64,000 bases of DNA from DAITBA01 sp036824005 (GTDB taxonomy: Bacteria; Pseudomonadota; Gammaproteobacteria; Burkholderiales; Rhodocyclaceae): the NCBI GenBank assembly GCA_036824005.1, contig DAITBA010000007.1, positions 1 to 64,000 of the forward strand, written 5' to 3'. Shown one piece after another: positions 63,464-64,000 of this stretch. Under the pieces are notes generated by a model. It saw only the letters and a list, made by a program, of their open reading frames with translations, searched no databases and was not told the DNA's origin. A program made the translations under genes and the position numbers. How positions within the stretch are numbered: the stretch's first letter is position 1; each line of letters opens with the position of its first letter.

Positions 63464-64000
63464 ACACCGCGCCGCGCTCCACCCGGTGGTGGCGAGGGAA
63501 TCGATCGACCATCCGCCTCGCCCTTGCCTGCCTGATGCTGGGCGTGACCTTCCTGCGGCCGCAGATGTTATTTTCCCGGCCGAGTTTCAGCTACGTCGTG
63601 GCTCTGGACGTCACTCAGAGCATGGGGGTCACGGACTACGAGATCGACGGCAAGCCCGTGGCCCGTCTCGCCTATGCCAAACACGCATTGCGCGACGCCC
63701 TGCGCCATCTGCCCTGCGGCTCACGCATTGCCTGGGCCGTGTTCACGGAATTCCGAGTTCTGCTGCTGTTCGAGCCGGTGGAACTGTGCACCAACTACCA
63801 CGACCTGCTGGCGACGCTGGATCAGATCGACGGGCGGATGGCCTGGGCTGGCGCCAGCGAGATCGCCCGCGGGCTGCATTCTGGAATGAAGTTGACGGCG
63901 GCGCTCGATGACGCGCCGCGATTCGTCTTCCTCACCGATGGCCACGAGGCGCCGCCGCTTGCGCCCGGGCAGAAACTGCGCTTCGAAGCCGTCACCGGCA
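63460..64000 (+). CDS. mxaL: MxaL-like von Willebrand factor protein (partial, runs off the window)
   Basis: GTG start at 63460. About 180 residues seen without a stop. A hydrophobic N-terminal helix, then a von Willebrand domain with DVTQSMG as the metal site, then GASEIARGLHSGM and FLTDGHEAPP. It is the last gene of the mxaRSACKL set. The dehydrogenase genes, if present, lie outside the window on the right. Confidence 0.8.
   Translation, partial: MNTAPRSTRWWRGNRSTIRLALACLMLGVTFLRPQMLFSRPSFSYVVALDVTQSMGVTDYEIDGKPVARLAYAKHALRDALRHLPCGSRIAWAVFTEFRVLLLFEPVELCTNYHDLLATLDQIDGRMAWAGASEIARGLHSGMKLTAALDDAPRFVFLTDGHEAPPLAPGQKLRFEAVTG

Overview
The window is high-GC, densely coding DNA from a Gram-negative betaproteobacterium. 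Gene content (rsx/rnf electron transport, two-component regulation of acetate use, Acs/PrpE, quinoprotein relay and mxa genes) fits a Rhodocyclales-like organism with methylotrophic or alcohol-oxidising ability. The family is inferred from gene content only; no rRNA is present. I saw no tRNA, rRNA, CRISPR array or intact transposon.

Layout. (1) 56-11982, minus strand: acetate locus with acetyl-CoA synthetase, a small membrane protein, a symporter-histidine kinase, a lone receiver, a membrane sensor fused to a DnaQ-type exonuclease, a CBS-nucleotidyltransferase protein, and a two-subunit sodium:solute symporter ending at an intrinsic terminator. (2) 12263-14335: YqhA-like protein and class I fumarase. 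(3) 14384-21149: two small secreted proteins, one behind a good sigma-54 promoter with an upstream palindrome; then a gene-poor stretch, a VpsR-like sigma-54 activator, a hybrid kinase and a receiver. (4) 21276-25418, minus strand: acrylyl-CoA reductase, a receiver with degenerate GGDEF domain, and propionyl-CoA synthetase. (5) 25708-34664: NlpC/P60 protein, a DUF4390-like secreted protein, ferric-iron ABC transporter fbpA and fbpB/fbpC with candidate Fur boxes, an MsbA-like exporter, aat and bpt. (6) 34762-47927: accessory island with two head-to-head VapBC-type modules, an efflux-protein fragment, a catabolic operon (allophanate hydrolase atzF, peptide-type ABC importer, atzE amidase, GntR regulator) and a chimeric pseudogene. 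(7) 47935-55646: VOC protein, pyrD and rsxABCDGE, interrupted by two long inverted repeats. (8) 55643-64000: quinoprotein relay genes (two metallohydrolase-fold proteins, SoxYZ-like carrier, small secreted protein) and mxaRSACKL, running off the window end.

The most interesting system is the atz operon. Its second ABC ATPase carries a C-terminal extension that looks like AtzG, the small partner subunit of AtzE, and atzE starts in a 4-bp overlap right after it. So a metabolic subunit appears fused to an importer ATPase. The promoter has a near-consensus sigma-54 site, a textbook NtrC dyad with a weaker second dyad 33 bp upstream, and a palindrome next to the likely start point, half of which recurs just before the GntR gene. 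This reads as nitrogen-controlled, substrate-gated uptake and hydrolysis of a biuret- or acylurea-type compound.

Other items: a family of long inverted repeats built from CACCAAGGA-like units (three copies, one nested inside a second repeat type), an EF-hand loop in the acetate-type symporter, a metallohydrolase that has lost its zinc motif, and a nonsense-bearing DUF2157/Fic chimera.
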